Below are positions 1 to 8,177 of a DNA stretch of 64,000 nt, one piece after another. The stretch spans positions 49,969 through 113,968 of the forward strand of contig PLZB01000105.1 of NCBI GenBank assembly GCA_003151955.1. The letters are read 5' to 3'. This DNA is from Acidimicrobiaceae bacterium (GTDB lineage Bacteria > Actinomycetota > Acidimicrobiia > Acidimicrobiales > UBA8190). A model generated the notes under the pieces. That model saw only the letters and a program-made list of their open reading frames with translations. It was not told where the DNA came from and did not search any database. A program made the translations under genes and the position numbers. Position 1 is the stretch's first letter. The number at the start of each line of letters is the position of its first letter.

Positions 1-90
1 GTCCCCGCCGTCTTCCTCGAGCTGACCTATCACCTCGAGCACCATCTCTACCCCGAGGTCCCCGGTCACCACCTGGCCGAACTCTCCTGA
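1..90 (+). CDS. membrane fatty acid desaturase / hydroxylase, C-terminal end only
   Basis: The frame open from the first base reads to a TGA at 88-90 and contains the His box H-L-E-H-H followed by LYPEVP. This is the third histidine cluster that binds the di-iron centre in membrane desaturases and CrtR-type carotenoid hydroxylases. After the TGA the same frame continues with desaturase-like residues (RLDPFLDEVG...WRVP) to a second TGA at 142-144. The first stop may therefore be a recent nonsense mutation removing about 17 residues, or a sequence error. The catalytic His box lies before the stop, so activity could survive. The N-terminal part lies outside the window, so the exact substrate class cannot be judged. 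Confidence 0.7.
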   Translation, partial: VPAVFLELTYHLEHHLYPEVPGHHLAELS

Positions 91-151
91 CGGCTCGACC
101 CGTTCCTGGACGAGGTCGGGGCGACCCCCTGGCGGGTGCCCTGAGCCCGGC

Positions 152-769
152 TCAGGCCGACCGCACCGCCACCGCCGTCGTGAACCAGCTGAAGGGCCGG
201 GGACCCCGGGCGTAGCGCTGCTCGGACCGCTCGATGGCGAACCCGGCCCCGGCCACCAGGGCCAGGGGATCCCGGGTCAGGTGGCAGCCGCCCGCCAGGC
301 GCTTCTGGACGGGCTCGACCCGACGCTGCCAGGCCGCCACCGACAGGTCGGGGGAGAGCCCGTGCTCGAGGAGGTGGAGCCTCCCCCCGGGCCGGAGGAC
401 CCGACGGACCTCGGCCAGGGCCCGCTCCACGTCGGGGATGGTGCAGAGGGTGAAGGTCGACAAGGCGCTGTCGCAGCTCCCATCCTCCAGGGGGATCGAC
501 TCCCCCTCGAGCCCGACCCGATCGATCGGGACCGGCGATCCGGCGATCCGCTCTCCGGCCAGCCGCCAGGACACCGAGGCCGGCTCCACCGCCTCCACCC
601 GGGTCACCGCCGCCGGGTAGGTCCCGACGTTGAGGCCGGAGCCGAACCCGATCTCGACCACCCGGCCAGAGAGGCCCTCGGTGGCGGCGACCCGGAACCG
701 GCGGAGCTCGGCCGTCCCGCAGACCCGGTCGACCAGATGGGGGAGGACCCGGTCCCGGTAGAGACCCAC
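152..769 (-). CDS. class I SAM-dependent methyltransferase
   Basis: A 205-residue protein of the Methyltransf_11/UbiE-like type. Motif I is clear (E-I-G-F-G-S-G near residue 48), followed by an acidic strand (VEAVEPA), a post-I aspartate region (LEDGSCDSALSTFTLCTI) and the arginine-rich loop RRVLRPGGRLHLLEHG typical of small-molecule or lipid methyltransferases. The start chosen is GTG 769-767, two bases after the TGA of the upstream dinB-like gene, so the two are probably cotranscribed and translationally coupled. The substrate cannot be told from the sequence. The frame stays open far upstream, but that part is the shadow of the dinB-like gene. Confidence 0.8.
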   Translation of the reverse strand: MGLYRDRVLPHLVDRVCGTAELRRFRVAATEGLSGRVVEIGFGSGLNVGTYPAAVTRVEAVEPASVSWRLAGERIAGSPVPIDRVGLEGESIPLEDGSCDSALSTFTLCTIPDVERALAEVRRVLRPGGRLHLLEHGLSPDLSVAAWQRRVEPVQKRLAGGCHLTRDPLALVAGAGFAIERSEQRYARGPRPFSWFTTAVAVRSA

Positions 770-771
770 CC

Positions 772-1338
772 TCAGCTCGTCATCCCACCCAGACCGACGA
801 GGCCCCGGGCCAGCTCGATCTCGCCCATGTGCCGGAGTCCGTGCTGGTAGAGCCAGCACTCCAGGCCGTCGAGGACGGTGATCCCCTCCGGGCCGGCCAC
901 CCGGGCGCTGTAGGTGCTCGCCACCACCGTGGGGAACGGTCGGGGCACCACCACCCGGGTCAGCTCGGCCGGGTCCAGCTCGTCGAGAACGGCCTCGGTC
1001 CGGGCGGAAACGGCCTCCATGTACTGCGTGAAGGCCCCGTAGTCCCCGATCCGCTGGTCGACCATCTCCTCCACCGTCCGCTGCTTCCCGTGGTCGGCGA
1101 TGGCCATCTGGACCCGGTCCTGCCAGTCCTGGTGCCAGATCATCGGGGAACCGGTGATCACGAGGAGGTTGAGGTCCTCCATGTTCACGTAGTGGAAGAG
1201 CGAGAAGGCGATGGGGAGGACCCCCTCCCGCTCGAAGTGGTTGACGTGCTCCGACCCCATCGACCCCACGGCCTGGTGCCAGAGGGAGTGCATGGCGGCC
1301 ATCCGGCGCTGGAGCGAGTCCAGGATCAGCTCGGGCAC
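772..1338 (-). CDS. DinB-family (four-helix bundle) protein
   Basis: A 188-residue protein with the DinB/YfiT look: a histidine in the second helix (FHYVNMEDLN) and a C-terminal histidine pair (YQHGLRHMGEIE) that usually bind a divalent metal. Relatives include metal-dependent thiol S-transferases (mycothiol- or bacillithiol-dependent) and many proteins of unknown reaction. The start is GTG 1338-1336, preceded by a strong AGGAGG site; the ORF is open to 1542 but those extra residues overlap the promoter and look non-coding. It heads a two-gene unit with the methyltransferase and diverges from a TetR gene 94 bases away, which is the likely regulator. Confidence 0.78.
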   Translation of the reverse strand: MPELILDSLQRRMAAMHSLWHQAVGSMGSEHVNHFEREGVLPIAFSLFHYVNMEDLNLLVITGSPMIWHQDWQDRVQMAIADHGKQRTVEEMVDQRIGDYGAFTQYMEAVSARTEAVLDELDPAELTRVVVPRPFPTVVASTYSARVAGPEGITVLDGLECWLYQHGLRHMGEIELARGLVGLGGMTS

Positions 1339-1385
1339 GGCGACCTCCTGTCGGCGACGGGGCGCTTGTCGGCACCCGGACCACC

Positions 1386-1419
1386 AGGCTAAGGTTTTGG
1401 CACAATCCTTGTCAATTGT
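1386..1419 (-). promoter_or_regulatory. promoter of the dinB-like/methyltransferase unit with probable TetR operator
   Basis: On the minus strand TTGACA (1415-1410) and TAGCCT (1391-1386) are 18 bases apart, a near-consensus sigma-70-type promoter. The inverted repeat ACAAT-N8-ATTGT (1402-1419) covers the -35 element and lies just before the divergent TetR start. This is the usual place for a TetR operator; the assignment is inferred from position. Confidence 0.55.
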
Positions 1420-1432
1420 TGAAGGGGCCCGG

Positions 1433-2086
1433 GTGAGCGACACCGCCGTGACCGACAGCCACACCCCGGACCGGTCCCCTCCCGACGGGCGGGCGGCCCG
1501 CCGTGACCGGAACCGGGCCGCCGTCCTCGACGCCGTCATCACCCTCTTCTCCGAGGGGACCCTCGACCCCGGGCCGGAGGAGGTGGCCCGCCGGGCCGGG
1601 CTCTCCCTCCGGTCCGTCTACCGCTACTTCGACGACCGCCAGGCCCTCCTCCAGGCCGCCATCGACCGCCAGACCGACGCCGTCCGACCCCTCCTGGCCA
1701 TCCACGCCATCGGCGCCGGTCCCCTGGCCGACCGGATCGAGACCCTCGTCACCGCCCGGCTCCGCCTCTACGAGGCCACGGCCGCCACCTCGAGAGCGGC
1801 CCGGAGCCGGGCCGGCTCCAACCCCACCCTGGGTCGTCAGGTAGCCCTGGCCCGCCGGACCCTCCGGGACCAGGTCGACCGGCAGTTCGCCTCCGAGCTG
1901 GCCGCCCTCGACCCCCGCCGGCGCCGCTCCCTGGAGGCGGCCGCCGACGCCCTCCTCCAGTTCGACACCCTCGACCTCTACCGCCTCCACCGGGGTCTCT
2001 CCGTCCGGGCCACCCACCAGGTCCTCTCCGACGCCCTCCACGCCCTCCTCGACCGACCGCCCCACCCGAAGGAGCCCCAGCCGTGA
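1433..2086 (+). CDS. TetR/AcrR-family transcriptional regulator
   Basis: A 217-residue regulator. The N-terminal helix-turn-helix lies at roughly residues 30-70 (VLDAVITLFSEGT, then PEEVARRAGLS, then the recognition helix SLRSVYRYFDDRQALL). The C-terminal ligand-binding part is diverged. The start is GTG 1433 with a GAAGGGG site upstream; earlier frame-open sequence overlaps the divergent gene. Its TGA overlaps the sulfatase GTG (GTGA), so regulator and sulfatase form an operon. It probably represses itself and the divergent dinB-like unit through the ACAAT/ATTGT site. Confidence 0.85.
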   Translation: MSDTAVTDSHTPDRSPPDGRAARRDRNRAAVLDAVITLFSEGTLDPGPEEVARRAGLSLRSVYRYFDDRQALLQAAIDRQTDAVRPLLAIHAIGAGPLADRIETLVTARLRLYEATAATSRAARSRAGSNPTLGRQVALARRTLRDQVDRQFASELAALDPRRRRSLEAAADALLQFDTLDLYRLHRGLSVRATHQVLSDALHALLDRPPHPKEPQP

Positions 2087-3636
2087 ACGTCCTCCTCATC
2101 ACCACCGACCAGCAGCGGGCCGACTCCATCGGCGCCTACGGGAACCCCGTCTGCCGGACCCCCCACCTCGACCGCCTGGCCGCCGAGGGGACCCGATTCG
2201 CCTCGGCCCGGACCCAGAACCCCTTCTGCCAGCCGGCTCGGGCCACCATCCTGACCGGGACCATGCCCTCCTCCCACGGGGTCACCTTCAACGGTCGGGA
2301 CCTCCCCGAGGCCGAGACGGCCCGGGCCGTCTCCACCGCCTTCGCCCGGGCCGGCCACCGGACCGGCTTCTTCGGGAAGGCCCACTTCGCCACCACCTTC
2401 CCCTTCGTCCCCACCGGGAAGGTCGAGTCGGTGGAGGGATCCGGGCGGGTCCCCGAGGACTGGACGGGCCCCTACTTCGGCTTCGACGACGTCCAGCTCA
2501 TCCTCTTCGGCCACAACCTCCGGACCGCCCCCCTCATGGGCAATTGGAACTGGTGCTTCGGTCCCGCCCCCTTCGGCCTCCACTACGGCCGGTTCCTCTA
2601 CCGGGACGGCCTCGAGCAGGGGAACGCCCGTCTGGCCGCCATGACCCCCGAGGCGGCCGGGGCCTCCTGGGACTCGACCCAGACCTGGCGGAGCCAGCTG
2701 GCCGAAGAGGACCACCCCACCACCTGGACCGCCGACTCCACCATCGACTGGCTCCGGGACCGGGCCCGATCGGACCAGCCCTTCTTCGGCTGGGTCAGCT
2801 TCGCCGACCCCCACCACCCCATGGACCCCCCCGCCCCCTGGTTCGACCGCTACGGACCCGACGACGTGGCCGGGATGCTCCCCGAACGCCGGGAGGGGGA
2901 GCTCGACTCCAAGCCCGCCGTCCACGCCATGTGGAGCCAGGGCGGCCGGGGCGGGATGTTCGAGTGGGCCAACCCGGGCGGAGCCAACCTCACCGACGCC
3001 CAGCTGGCCACCATGATCGCCGCCTACTACGGGATGGTCTCCCAGCTCGACCACAACATCGGCCGGATCCTCACCTCCCTCGACGAGCTCGGCCTGGCCG
3101 GGGACACCCTCGTCGTCATGACCACCGACCACGGCGAGATGCTCGGCGACCACCGGATCGTCTTCAAGGGCCCCGTCCACTACGAGGGCCTCCTCCGGGT
3201 CCCCCTCATCGTCCGGGGCCCCGGCGTTCCTGCCGGCGTCGTCGCCACCGATCCGGTCGGGACCATCGACCTCGCCCCCACCATGCTCCGGGCCTCGGGC
3301 CTCGAGATCCCGGCCCACATGGAGGGCTCCCCCCTCTTCGGTCCCGAGGGGGCCCCGTCCCCCCGGGAGCACGTCATCACCGAGGACGACTTCGACGTCA
3401 TGCTCCGGATCCCGCTGCGGACCATCACCACCGACCGCTACAAGCTTACCGCCTACCTCGACGCACCCGGCACCGGCGAGCTCTACGACCTCGAGGAGGA
3501 CCCCGGGGAATTCGTCAACCGCTTCGACGACCCCGACTTCGCCGGCCTCCGCTCCGACCTGGCCGCCACCCTGGCCGACCACACCGTCCGGATCGACCCC
3601 GCCGACGCCCTCCCCGCCGTCGGCCTCGTGGCCTGA
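2083..3636 (+). CDS. sulfatase (alkaline phosphatase superfamily)
   Basis: A 517-residue sulfatase. The N-terminus NVLLITTDQQR supplies the first metal aspartate (D9). The formylglycine site is C49-Q-P-A-R53 followed by ATILTG, matching the C-x-P-x-R rule, so C49 should be oxidised by a formylglycine-generating enzyme. A second metal pair is in TTDHGEMLGDH (D349, H350). The C-terminal LYDLEEDPGEFVN is typical of the family. No signal peptide is visible, so it is probably cytosolic. The CxPAR form with an FFGKAHF-type stretch occurs in arylsulfatase, choline-sulfatase and phosphonate monoester hydrolase groups; the substrate remains open. It is coupled to the TetR gene by a 4-base overlap. Confidence 0.88.
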   Translation: MNVLLITTDQQRADSIGAYGNPVCRTPHLDRLAAEGTRFASARTQNPFCQPARATILTGTMPSSHGVTFNGRDLPEAETARAVSTAFARAGHRTGFFGKAHFATTFPFVPTGKVESVEGSGRVPEDWTGPYFGFDDVQLILFGHNLRTAPLMGNWNWCFGPAPFGLHYGRFLYRDGLEQGNARLAAMTPEAAGASWDSTQTWRSQLAEEDHPTTWTADSTIDWLRDRARSDQPFFGWVSFADPHHPMDPPAPWFDRYGPDDVAGMLPERREGELDSKPAVHAMWSQGGRGGMFEWANPGGANLTDAQLATMIAAYYGMVSQLDHNIGRILTSLDELGLAGDTLVVMTTDHGEMLGDHRIVFKGPVHYEGLLRVPLIVRGPGVPAGVVATDPVGTIDLAPTMLRASGLEIPAHMEGSPLFGPEGAPSPREHVITEDDFDVMLRIPLRTITTDRYKLTAYLDAPGTGELYDLEEDPGEFVNRFDDPDFAGLRSDLAATLADHTVRIDPADALPAVGLVA

Positions 3637-3662
3637 GGGGACTCCTAGGGTGTCGGCCCGCC

Positions 3663-3677
3663 TAGCCTGACGCCATG
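3663..3677 (+). promoter_or_regulatory. leaderless-type -10 box of the VOC gene
   Basis: TAGCCT (3663-3668), then six bases, then the ATG at 3675. No Shine-Dalgarno lies between, so transcription probably starts at or near the ATG. Confidence 0.55.
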
Positions 3678-4088
3678 GACATGAAGCTCGAGCTCGTCGT
3701 CATCCCCGTCTCCGACATCGACCGGGCCAAGGCCTTCTACCTCGAAGGGGCCGGCTTCCGTCTCGACGTCGACCACCGCGCCGGGGAGGACTTCCGGGTC
3801 GTCCAGCTCACCCCGCCCGGCTCGGCCTGCTCCATCACCCTCATGCGGAACCAGGAGGGGGCCGGCAGCCTGGAGGGCCTCCACCTCGTCGTTACCGACG
3901 TCGACGAGGCCCGGGCCGAGCTCGCCGGCCGGGGGGTCGAGGTCAGCGAGGTCTTCCACTTCGGGCCCGAGGGCCAGACTCCGGGGCCCGACCCGGACCG
4001 GCAGGCCTACAACTCCTTCTGCGCCTTCTCCGACCCCGACGGCAACGGCTGGCTCGTCCAGGAGGTCGGCGGGGGGGGACCCGGCTGA
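3675..4088 (+). CDS. VOC-family (glyoxalase/bleomycin-resistance fold) protein
   Basis: A 137-residue vicinal-oxygen-chelate protein with two beta-alpha-beta-beta-beta modules. The first is LELVVIPVSDIDRAKAFYLEG, the second begins GLHLVVTDVDEARAELAGRG and ends in FSDPDGNGWLVQEV. In the family these modules form a cup that binds metal and substrate; a C-terminal metal ligand may be the glutamate of VQEV. The reaction (glyoxalase, dioxygenase, epimerase or antibiotic binding) cannot be told. It stands alone, with a leaderless-type promoter box directly before its ATG. Confidence 0.8.
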   Translation: MDMKLELVVIPVSDIDRAKAFYLEGAGFRLDVDHRAGEDFRVVQLTPPGSACSITLMRNQEGAGSLEGLHLVVTDVDEARAELAGRGVEVSEVFHFGPEGQTPGPDPDRQAYNSFCAFSDPDGNGWLVQEVGGGGPG

Positions 4089-4411
4089 GGTGGACGACGA
4101 CGATGGCCGTGACCTGGGGGACGATGCCTCCATCGGGGCCGGACTCGATGCGGCCCCAACGCCGGTGGCGTTCCCCTCCCCTACGGGATGGCCAAGGCCG
4201 AGAATCGCCTCATCGCCCTGGACAGGGTCACCCCGCCTGTCATCCCGATCCCCGGGGGACCCCCCACGCCGGCCGAGATCCATGATGCCCAGATGGTCCC
4301 CTGGCCCGGCCACAACCTGGCCCAGACCCTGGCCCGGAACCGGGCCCGGCAGGCCGACGACGGCTCGACCCCTGACCAGGGATAGCCCGGCAGTCGGCGG
4401 TTGACCAGCCC
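4089..4411 (+). other. 323-base stretch without a convincing gene
   Basis: Between the VOC gene and the convergent DUF2510 gene. A 65-codon frame (4188-4385) begins at an ATG, but it has no ribosome site, no recognisable domain and Pro-rich composition expected of chance reading in GC-rich DNA. I see no RNA gene or terminator hairpin that I would defend. Confidence 0.4.
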
Positions 4412-4918
4412 TCAGTGGTGGGTGATGGCGAGGATGAAGATGACGATCGAGACGGCGGCGGCGACACCGGCCAGGGGAGCCAGCTTCTCCTTGCGCTGGA
4501 TGGCCTGAAACGCCAACAGGGCCGGAAAGATCCCGATGAAGGCGAGGTGGACGGTGAAGGCCAGGCAGACGTAGATCACGACGACCACGAGGGTCGTCAG
4601 GGAGAGCTGGTTCTGCCGGGCGAAGCTCCCCGACATCGAGCCCCCGAGGCCGAAGCCCCGGCGACCAGGGCTGCCGTTTCCGGCGAACCCCCCGGGCTGA
4701 GGGAAGCCGCCGGGCTGGGGGTAGCCGCCGGGCTGGCCCGCCCCGGGGTAGCCGGGAGGGCCGTAGCCGGGAGGCTGGCCGTAGCCCGCCGTGGGCGGGG
4801 GGGCGGCGGCCGGGGCGGGCTGGGTCTGGGCCGTCCACTGGGTCCCGTCCCACCAGCGCATTCCGCCGGGATTCCCGGGGTCGGGATGCCAACCTTCTGG
4901 GGGTCCACCGCTCGCCAT
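4412..4918 (-). CDS. DUF2510 membrane protein with Gly/Pro-rich linker
   Basis: A 168-residue protein. The N-terminus carries a DUF2510 module (GWHPDPGNPGGMRWWDGTQWT), a short Trp-rich motif common in actinobacterial membrane proteins. A low-complexity linker rich in PGGY/PPGYGPP repeats follows (about 45-90), then two hydrophobic segments (about 105-130 and 145-165) like DUF4190/TM2-type tails. The start is ATG 4918, nine bases after AGGAG; the in-frame GTG at 4924 is too close to that site. Function is unknown; a cell-envelope role is the usual guess. Confidence 0.75.
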   Translation of the reverse strand: MASGGPPEGWHPDPGNPGGMRWWDGTQWTAQTQPAPAAAPPPTAGYGQPPGYGPPGYPGAGQPGGYPQPGGFPQPGGFAGNGSPGRRGFGLGGSMSGSFARQNQLSLTTLVVVVIYVCLAFTVHLAFIGIFPALLAFQAIQRKEKLAPLAGVAAAVSIVIFILAITHH

Positions 4919-5007
4919 CGACACTCGCTCCTCTACTCCGGCCCTCAGGTGGCGTCAGCTTACCGGCGACGGGGCGGGAGGCCCGGGCCGTTCCCGCCCC
5001 GGTCCCC

Positions 5008-5013
5008 TATGCT
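5008..5013 (+). promoter_or_regulatory. candidate -10 box of the GGDEF-EAL gene
   Basis: TATGCT lies 38 bases before the GTG start. It contains an in-frame ATG that would otherwise look like a start codon, which argues for the downstream GTG with its own ribosome site. Confidence 0.4.
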
Positions 5014-5050
5014 GGCCGGGGGCTTCGTGGCAGGGGGGGGAGGACCCTTC

Positions 5051-7282
5051 GTGGAGGTACCAGCCGAGGCGGACCTGGTCATCGACCGTGCCACCCTCCT
5101 GGCCGTCCTCGAGCACGTCGAGGAGGGGATCCTGGCCGTCCGGACCGACGGGACGATCACCTTCGCCGGGCCGACCATCCGGACACTGCTGGGTTGGGAC
5201 CCCGAGGGGATCGTGGGACGGAACGTGGTGGAGTTCCTCCACCCCGAGGAGGCCGGGGCGGCCCTGGCCTCGCTCCTGCGGTGGGAGAACCGGATCGGCC
5301 AGGACGTGGGTGAGGTGCTCCGGATCCGGTCGGCCGAGGGGGGGTGGCGGGAGCTCTGGTACGACTACGTGACCGGGCCGGCGGTGGCCGCCCTGGGGGG
5401 GTTCGTCCTCACCTTCCGGCCCCCGGAGTCGGTCGACCCCGAGCGGCGGGCCCTCCTCCAGCGGCTGGTGGAGGAGAGTCGGCTGGTCCGGCTGGCCTCG
5501 GCCTTCCTCCATGTCGAGTCGGGTCGGTTCGAGGACGGCCTGGACCGGGCCCTGGCCGAGCTGGCCGGCCTGACCTGGGTGACCCGGGTCTCGGCGTGGT
5601 GGGCCGAGGAGGAGCAGGTCCTGTGCCGGGCGGTCTGGGCCGCCGAGCACCAGGCCCCGTCGGTCCCCCTCCCGACCTCGGCCCCCCTCGAGGCCCTGCC
5701 CTGGCCGGGGGTCCAGGGGGAGGTCCAGGCCCGGTCCCTGGTCGAGATCGTCGGGGGCCGGGTGGCGGGACTCGACGAGTCCGTGGAGCAGCTCCTCGCC
5801 ACCCCCCTGATCCAGGGGGGGAGCCCCCGGGGGTTCCTCCTCCTCGAGCACACCTTCCCGGGGGAGGAGTTCGACGCCACCCATTTCGCCACCCTCCGGG
5901 CCGCCGCCGCCATCATGGCCGAGGCCTTCGCCCGACACCGGGCCGAGCTCCAGCTGGCCGACCAGGCCCGGACGGACCGGCTGACCCGGCTCCCCAACCG
6001 GTGGACCTTCCAGGAGGCCCTCGACGAGGCCCTGGAGGTCGTGGCCGGGGGGGGATCCCCGGGGCTCGGGATGGCCCTGATCGACCTGGACCGGTTCAAG
6101 GTGGTGAACGACTCCCTGGGCCATGCCGCCGGGGACCGGCTCCTGGTCGAGGTGGCGGGACGGCTCCTCTCGGCCGCTACGGCCGGGGACCCGGGGGCGG
6201 TGGTGGCCCGGCTGGGAGGCGACGAGTTCCTCTTCCTCCGGCCGACCTGTCCCAGCCTGGTCGGGGCGGTGGCGGCCACCCGGGAGCTCCTCCGGGCCCT
6301 CGAGCCCCCCCTCACCGTCGAGGGGCAGCTCGTGACCATCACGGCCAGCGCCGGGGTGGTCCACGCCGACGACGGGAGGGCCGACGGGGGGGAGCTCCTC
6401 CGCCGGGCCGACCTGGCCATGTACCGGGCCAAGCGCCGGGGTGGGGACGCCCTCATGACCGACGACGCCCTCCTCCGGACCCGGGTGGCGGAGCAGCTCC
6501 GGCTGGAGGGGGACCTCAGGTCGGCGGTCGAAGGGGAGGGGCTCCTGGTCCACCTCCAGGGGGAGTGGGACCTCACCGGGGGGAGGCTCCTCGGGGCCGA
6601 GGCCCTGGCCCGCTGGGACCATCCCGGCCGGGGGGTGGTGGCCGCCGTCGACTTCATCCCCCTGGCCGAGGAGACCGGCCTGATCGGGGCCCTGGGCCGG
6701 CGGGTCCTCCGGGAGGCCTGCCAGGCCGTGGCCGACTGGCAGCGAGACGGGCTGGCCCCCGACTTCCTCCTCCGGGTCAACCTGGCCGCCCAGCAGCTCG
6801 GGGACCCGGGCCTGGTCGAGGACGTGGCCGGGATCCTGGCCGAGACGGGACTGGCCCCCTCCTCGCTCTGCCTGGAGCTGACCGAGAGCGCCCTCCTCGT
6901 CGACCCCGAGGGGGCGGCCGCCACCCTGGAGCGGATCCGGGCCCTCGGGGTGGGGTTGGCCGTCGACGACTTCGGAACGGGCTACTCCTCCCTCCTCTAC
7001 CTGAAGGCCCTCCCGCTGACCTCCCTGAAGATCGACCAGGGGTTCGTGGCCGGCCTCCCCGGGGACCCCTCGGACTGGGCCATCGTCTCGGCCGTGGTCC
7101 AGCTGGCCCGGGCCTTCGAGATCAGCGTCACCGCCGAGGGGGTGGAGACGGCCGAGCAGCAGGGGGCCCTCCTCGAGATGGGCTGCCGGCGGGCCCAGGG
7201 CTACCTCCTGTCCCGGCCGGAGTCCATCGAGGACTTCGCCCTCCGGCTGGCCCCGACCGGCATCCCCACGGGCACCCCATAG
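5051..7282 (+). CDS. PAS-GAF-GGDEF-EAL cyclic-di-GMP enzyme
   Basis: A 743-residue signalling protein, probably cytosolic (no membrane segments). Domains in order: PAS (about 15-130, with GTITFAGPTIRTLLGW), GAF-like (about 150-310), GGDEF (motif G389-G-D-E-F393) and EAL (E517-A-L519). The EAL part keeps its catalytic signatures (ELTES, DDFGTGYSSL, KIDQGFV, AEGVET), so phosphodiesterase activity is expected. The GGDEF motif is also intact, but there is no RxxD product-inhibition site before it. The GTG at 5051 was chosen for its GGGGGGAGGA site six bases upstream. The net output, making or breaking cyclic-di-GMP, cannot be decided from sequence. A second GGDEF protein lies 4.5 kb away. Confidence 0.9.
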   Translation: MEVPAEADLVIDRATLLAVLEHVEEGILAVRTDGTITFAGPTIRTLLGWDPEGIVGRNVVEFLHPEEAGAALASLLRWENRIGQDVGEVLRIRSAEGGWRELWYDYVTGPAVAALGGFVLTFRPPESVDPERRALLQRLVEESRLVRLASAFLHVESGRFEDGLDRALAELAGLTWVTRVSAWWAEEEQVLCRAVWAAEHQAPSVPLPTSAPLEALPWPGVQGEVQARSLVEIVGGRVAGLDESVEQLLATPLIQGGSPRGFLLLEHTFPGEEFDATHFATLRAAAAIMAEAFARHRAELQLADQARTDRLTRLPNRWTFQEALDEALEVVAGGGSPGLGMALIDLDRFKVVNDSLGHAAGDRLLVEVAGRLLSAATAGDPGAVVARLGGDEFLFLRPTCPSLVGAVAATRELLRALEPPLTVEGQLVTITASAGVVHADDGRADGGELLRRADLAMYRAKRRGGDALMTDDALLRTRVAEQLRLEGDLRSAVEGEGLLVHLQGEWDLTGGRLLGAEALARWDHPGRGVVAAVDFIPLAEETGLIGALGRRVLREACQAVADWQRDGLAPDFLLRVNLAAQQLGDPGLVEDVAGILAETGLAPSSLCLELTESALLVDPEGAAATLERIRALGVGLAVDDFGTGYSSLLYLKALPLTSLKIDQGFVAGLPGDPSDWAIVSAVVQLARAFEISVTAEGVETAEQQGALLEMGCRRAQGYLLSRPESIEDFALRLAPTGIPTGTP

Positions 7283-7337
7283 GGGGAGGGCCCGGGCGCC
7301 CAAAGTAGGGTGAGGCCCCGACCGGGAGGGACCCACC

Positions 7338-8174
7338 ATGACGACGGAGACGGCAGGAGCGGCGGGGGTGCTGGCGGGGAGGACGGCCGTGGTGACGGGG
7401 GCCTCCTCGGGGATCGGCCGGGCCATCGCCGAGACCCTGGGCTCGGCCGGGGCCCATGTCGTCCTCGGGGGCCGAACCCTGGAGCCCATGGAGGCCTCGG
7501 TGGCGGCCGTGACCGGGGCCGGGGGGACGGCCGAGGCCGTCGTCGTCGACGTCAGGAAGGTGGACGACGTCCGGTCCCTGGTGGACCGGGCCGTGGCCTC
7601 GACGGGGCGGCTCGACCTGATGGTGAACAACGCAGGGGTCAGCTTCCCGGAGCCCATCCTCGAGGCCGACCCCGAGCACTGGCGGGCCATGTTCGAGACC
7701 AACGTCATCGCCCTCCTGGCCGGCTGCCAGGCCGCCGTGGCCGCCATGCGGGCGGCCGGGAACGGGGGCCACGTCGTCAACATCTCCTCGGTGGCCGCCC
7801 TCCGGCCCGACTCCGGCGTCTACGGCTCGACGAAGCACGCCGTGAACACCATCACGAACACCCTCCGCCAGGAGTTGATGGAGGACCCCATCCAGGTGGT
7901 GACGGTCATGCCGGGGGCGGTGGCCACGAGCTTCGCCCGGAACTTCGACCCGGCCGTCCTGGCCGGCCTGGCCCAGGTGGGGGGCTCGACGGTCGAGATG
8001 GTGAAGGGGGAGCGGCTCTCCGACGAGGTCCTCCGGGGGGCCCGCCAGGCCCTCCCCGACCATCTCTGCGGCCCCGAGGACATCGCCGAGGCCGTCCTCT
8101 GGGCCGTGACCCGGCCGGCCGGGGTCCACATCGCCGAGGTCGTCGTCCGGCCCAACCGGGACCTGAACCTCTAG
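7338..8174 (+). CDS. short-chain dehydrogenase/reductase
   Basis: A 278-residue classical SDR with a Rossmann fold. It has the NAD(P)-binding TGASSGIG at 20-27, the structural NNAG motif, the catalytic Ser (VNISSVAAL) and YGSTK as the Tyr-Lys pair. The arginine after the second strand (GGRT) suggests a preference for NADP. The ATG at 7338 follows a GGGAGGG site. serB begins three bases after its stop with a TTG, so both are probably on one message. Substrate unknown; the C-terminal part has no diagnostic features. Confidence 0.87.
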   Translation: MTTETAGAAGVLAGRTAVVTGASSGIGRAIAETLGSAGAHVVLGGRTLEPMEASVAAVTGAGGTAEAVVVDVRKVDDVRSLVDRAVASTGRLDLMVNNAGVSFPEPILEADPEHWRAMFETNVIALLAGCQAAVAAMRAAGNGGHVVNISSVAALRPDSGVYGSTKHAVNTITNTLRQELMEDPIQVVTVMPGAVATSFARNFDPAVLAGLAQVGGSTVEMVKGERLSDEVLRGARQALPDHLCGPEDIAEAVLWAVTRPAGVHIAEVVVRPNRDLNL

Positions 8175-8177
8175 GCC

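Noticed and set aside
4188..4385. 65-codon ORF after the VOC gene
   Set aside because: No ribosome site or promoter box and no family-like sequence; left as empty sequence.
5009..5050. ATG 5009 as start of the GGDEF-EAL protein
   Set aside because: It lies inside a TATGCT -10 candidate, and the GTG at 5051 has a far better ribosome site.
4955..7783. 942-residue minus-strand frame
   Set aside because: Antisense to the GGDEF-EAL gene and without recognisable domains.
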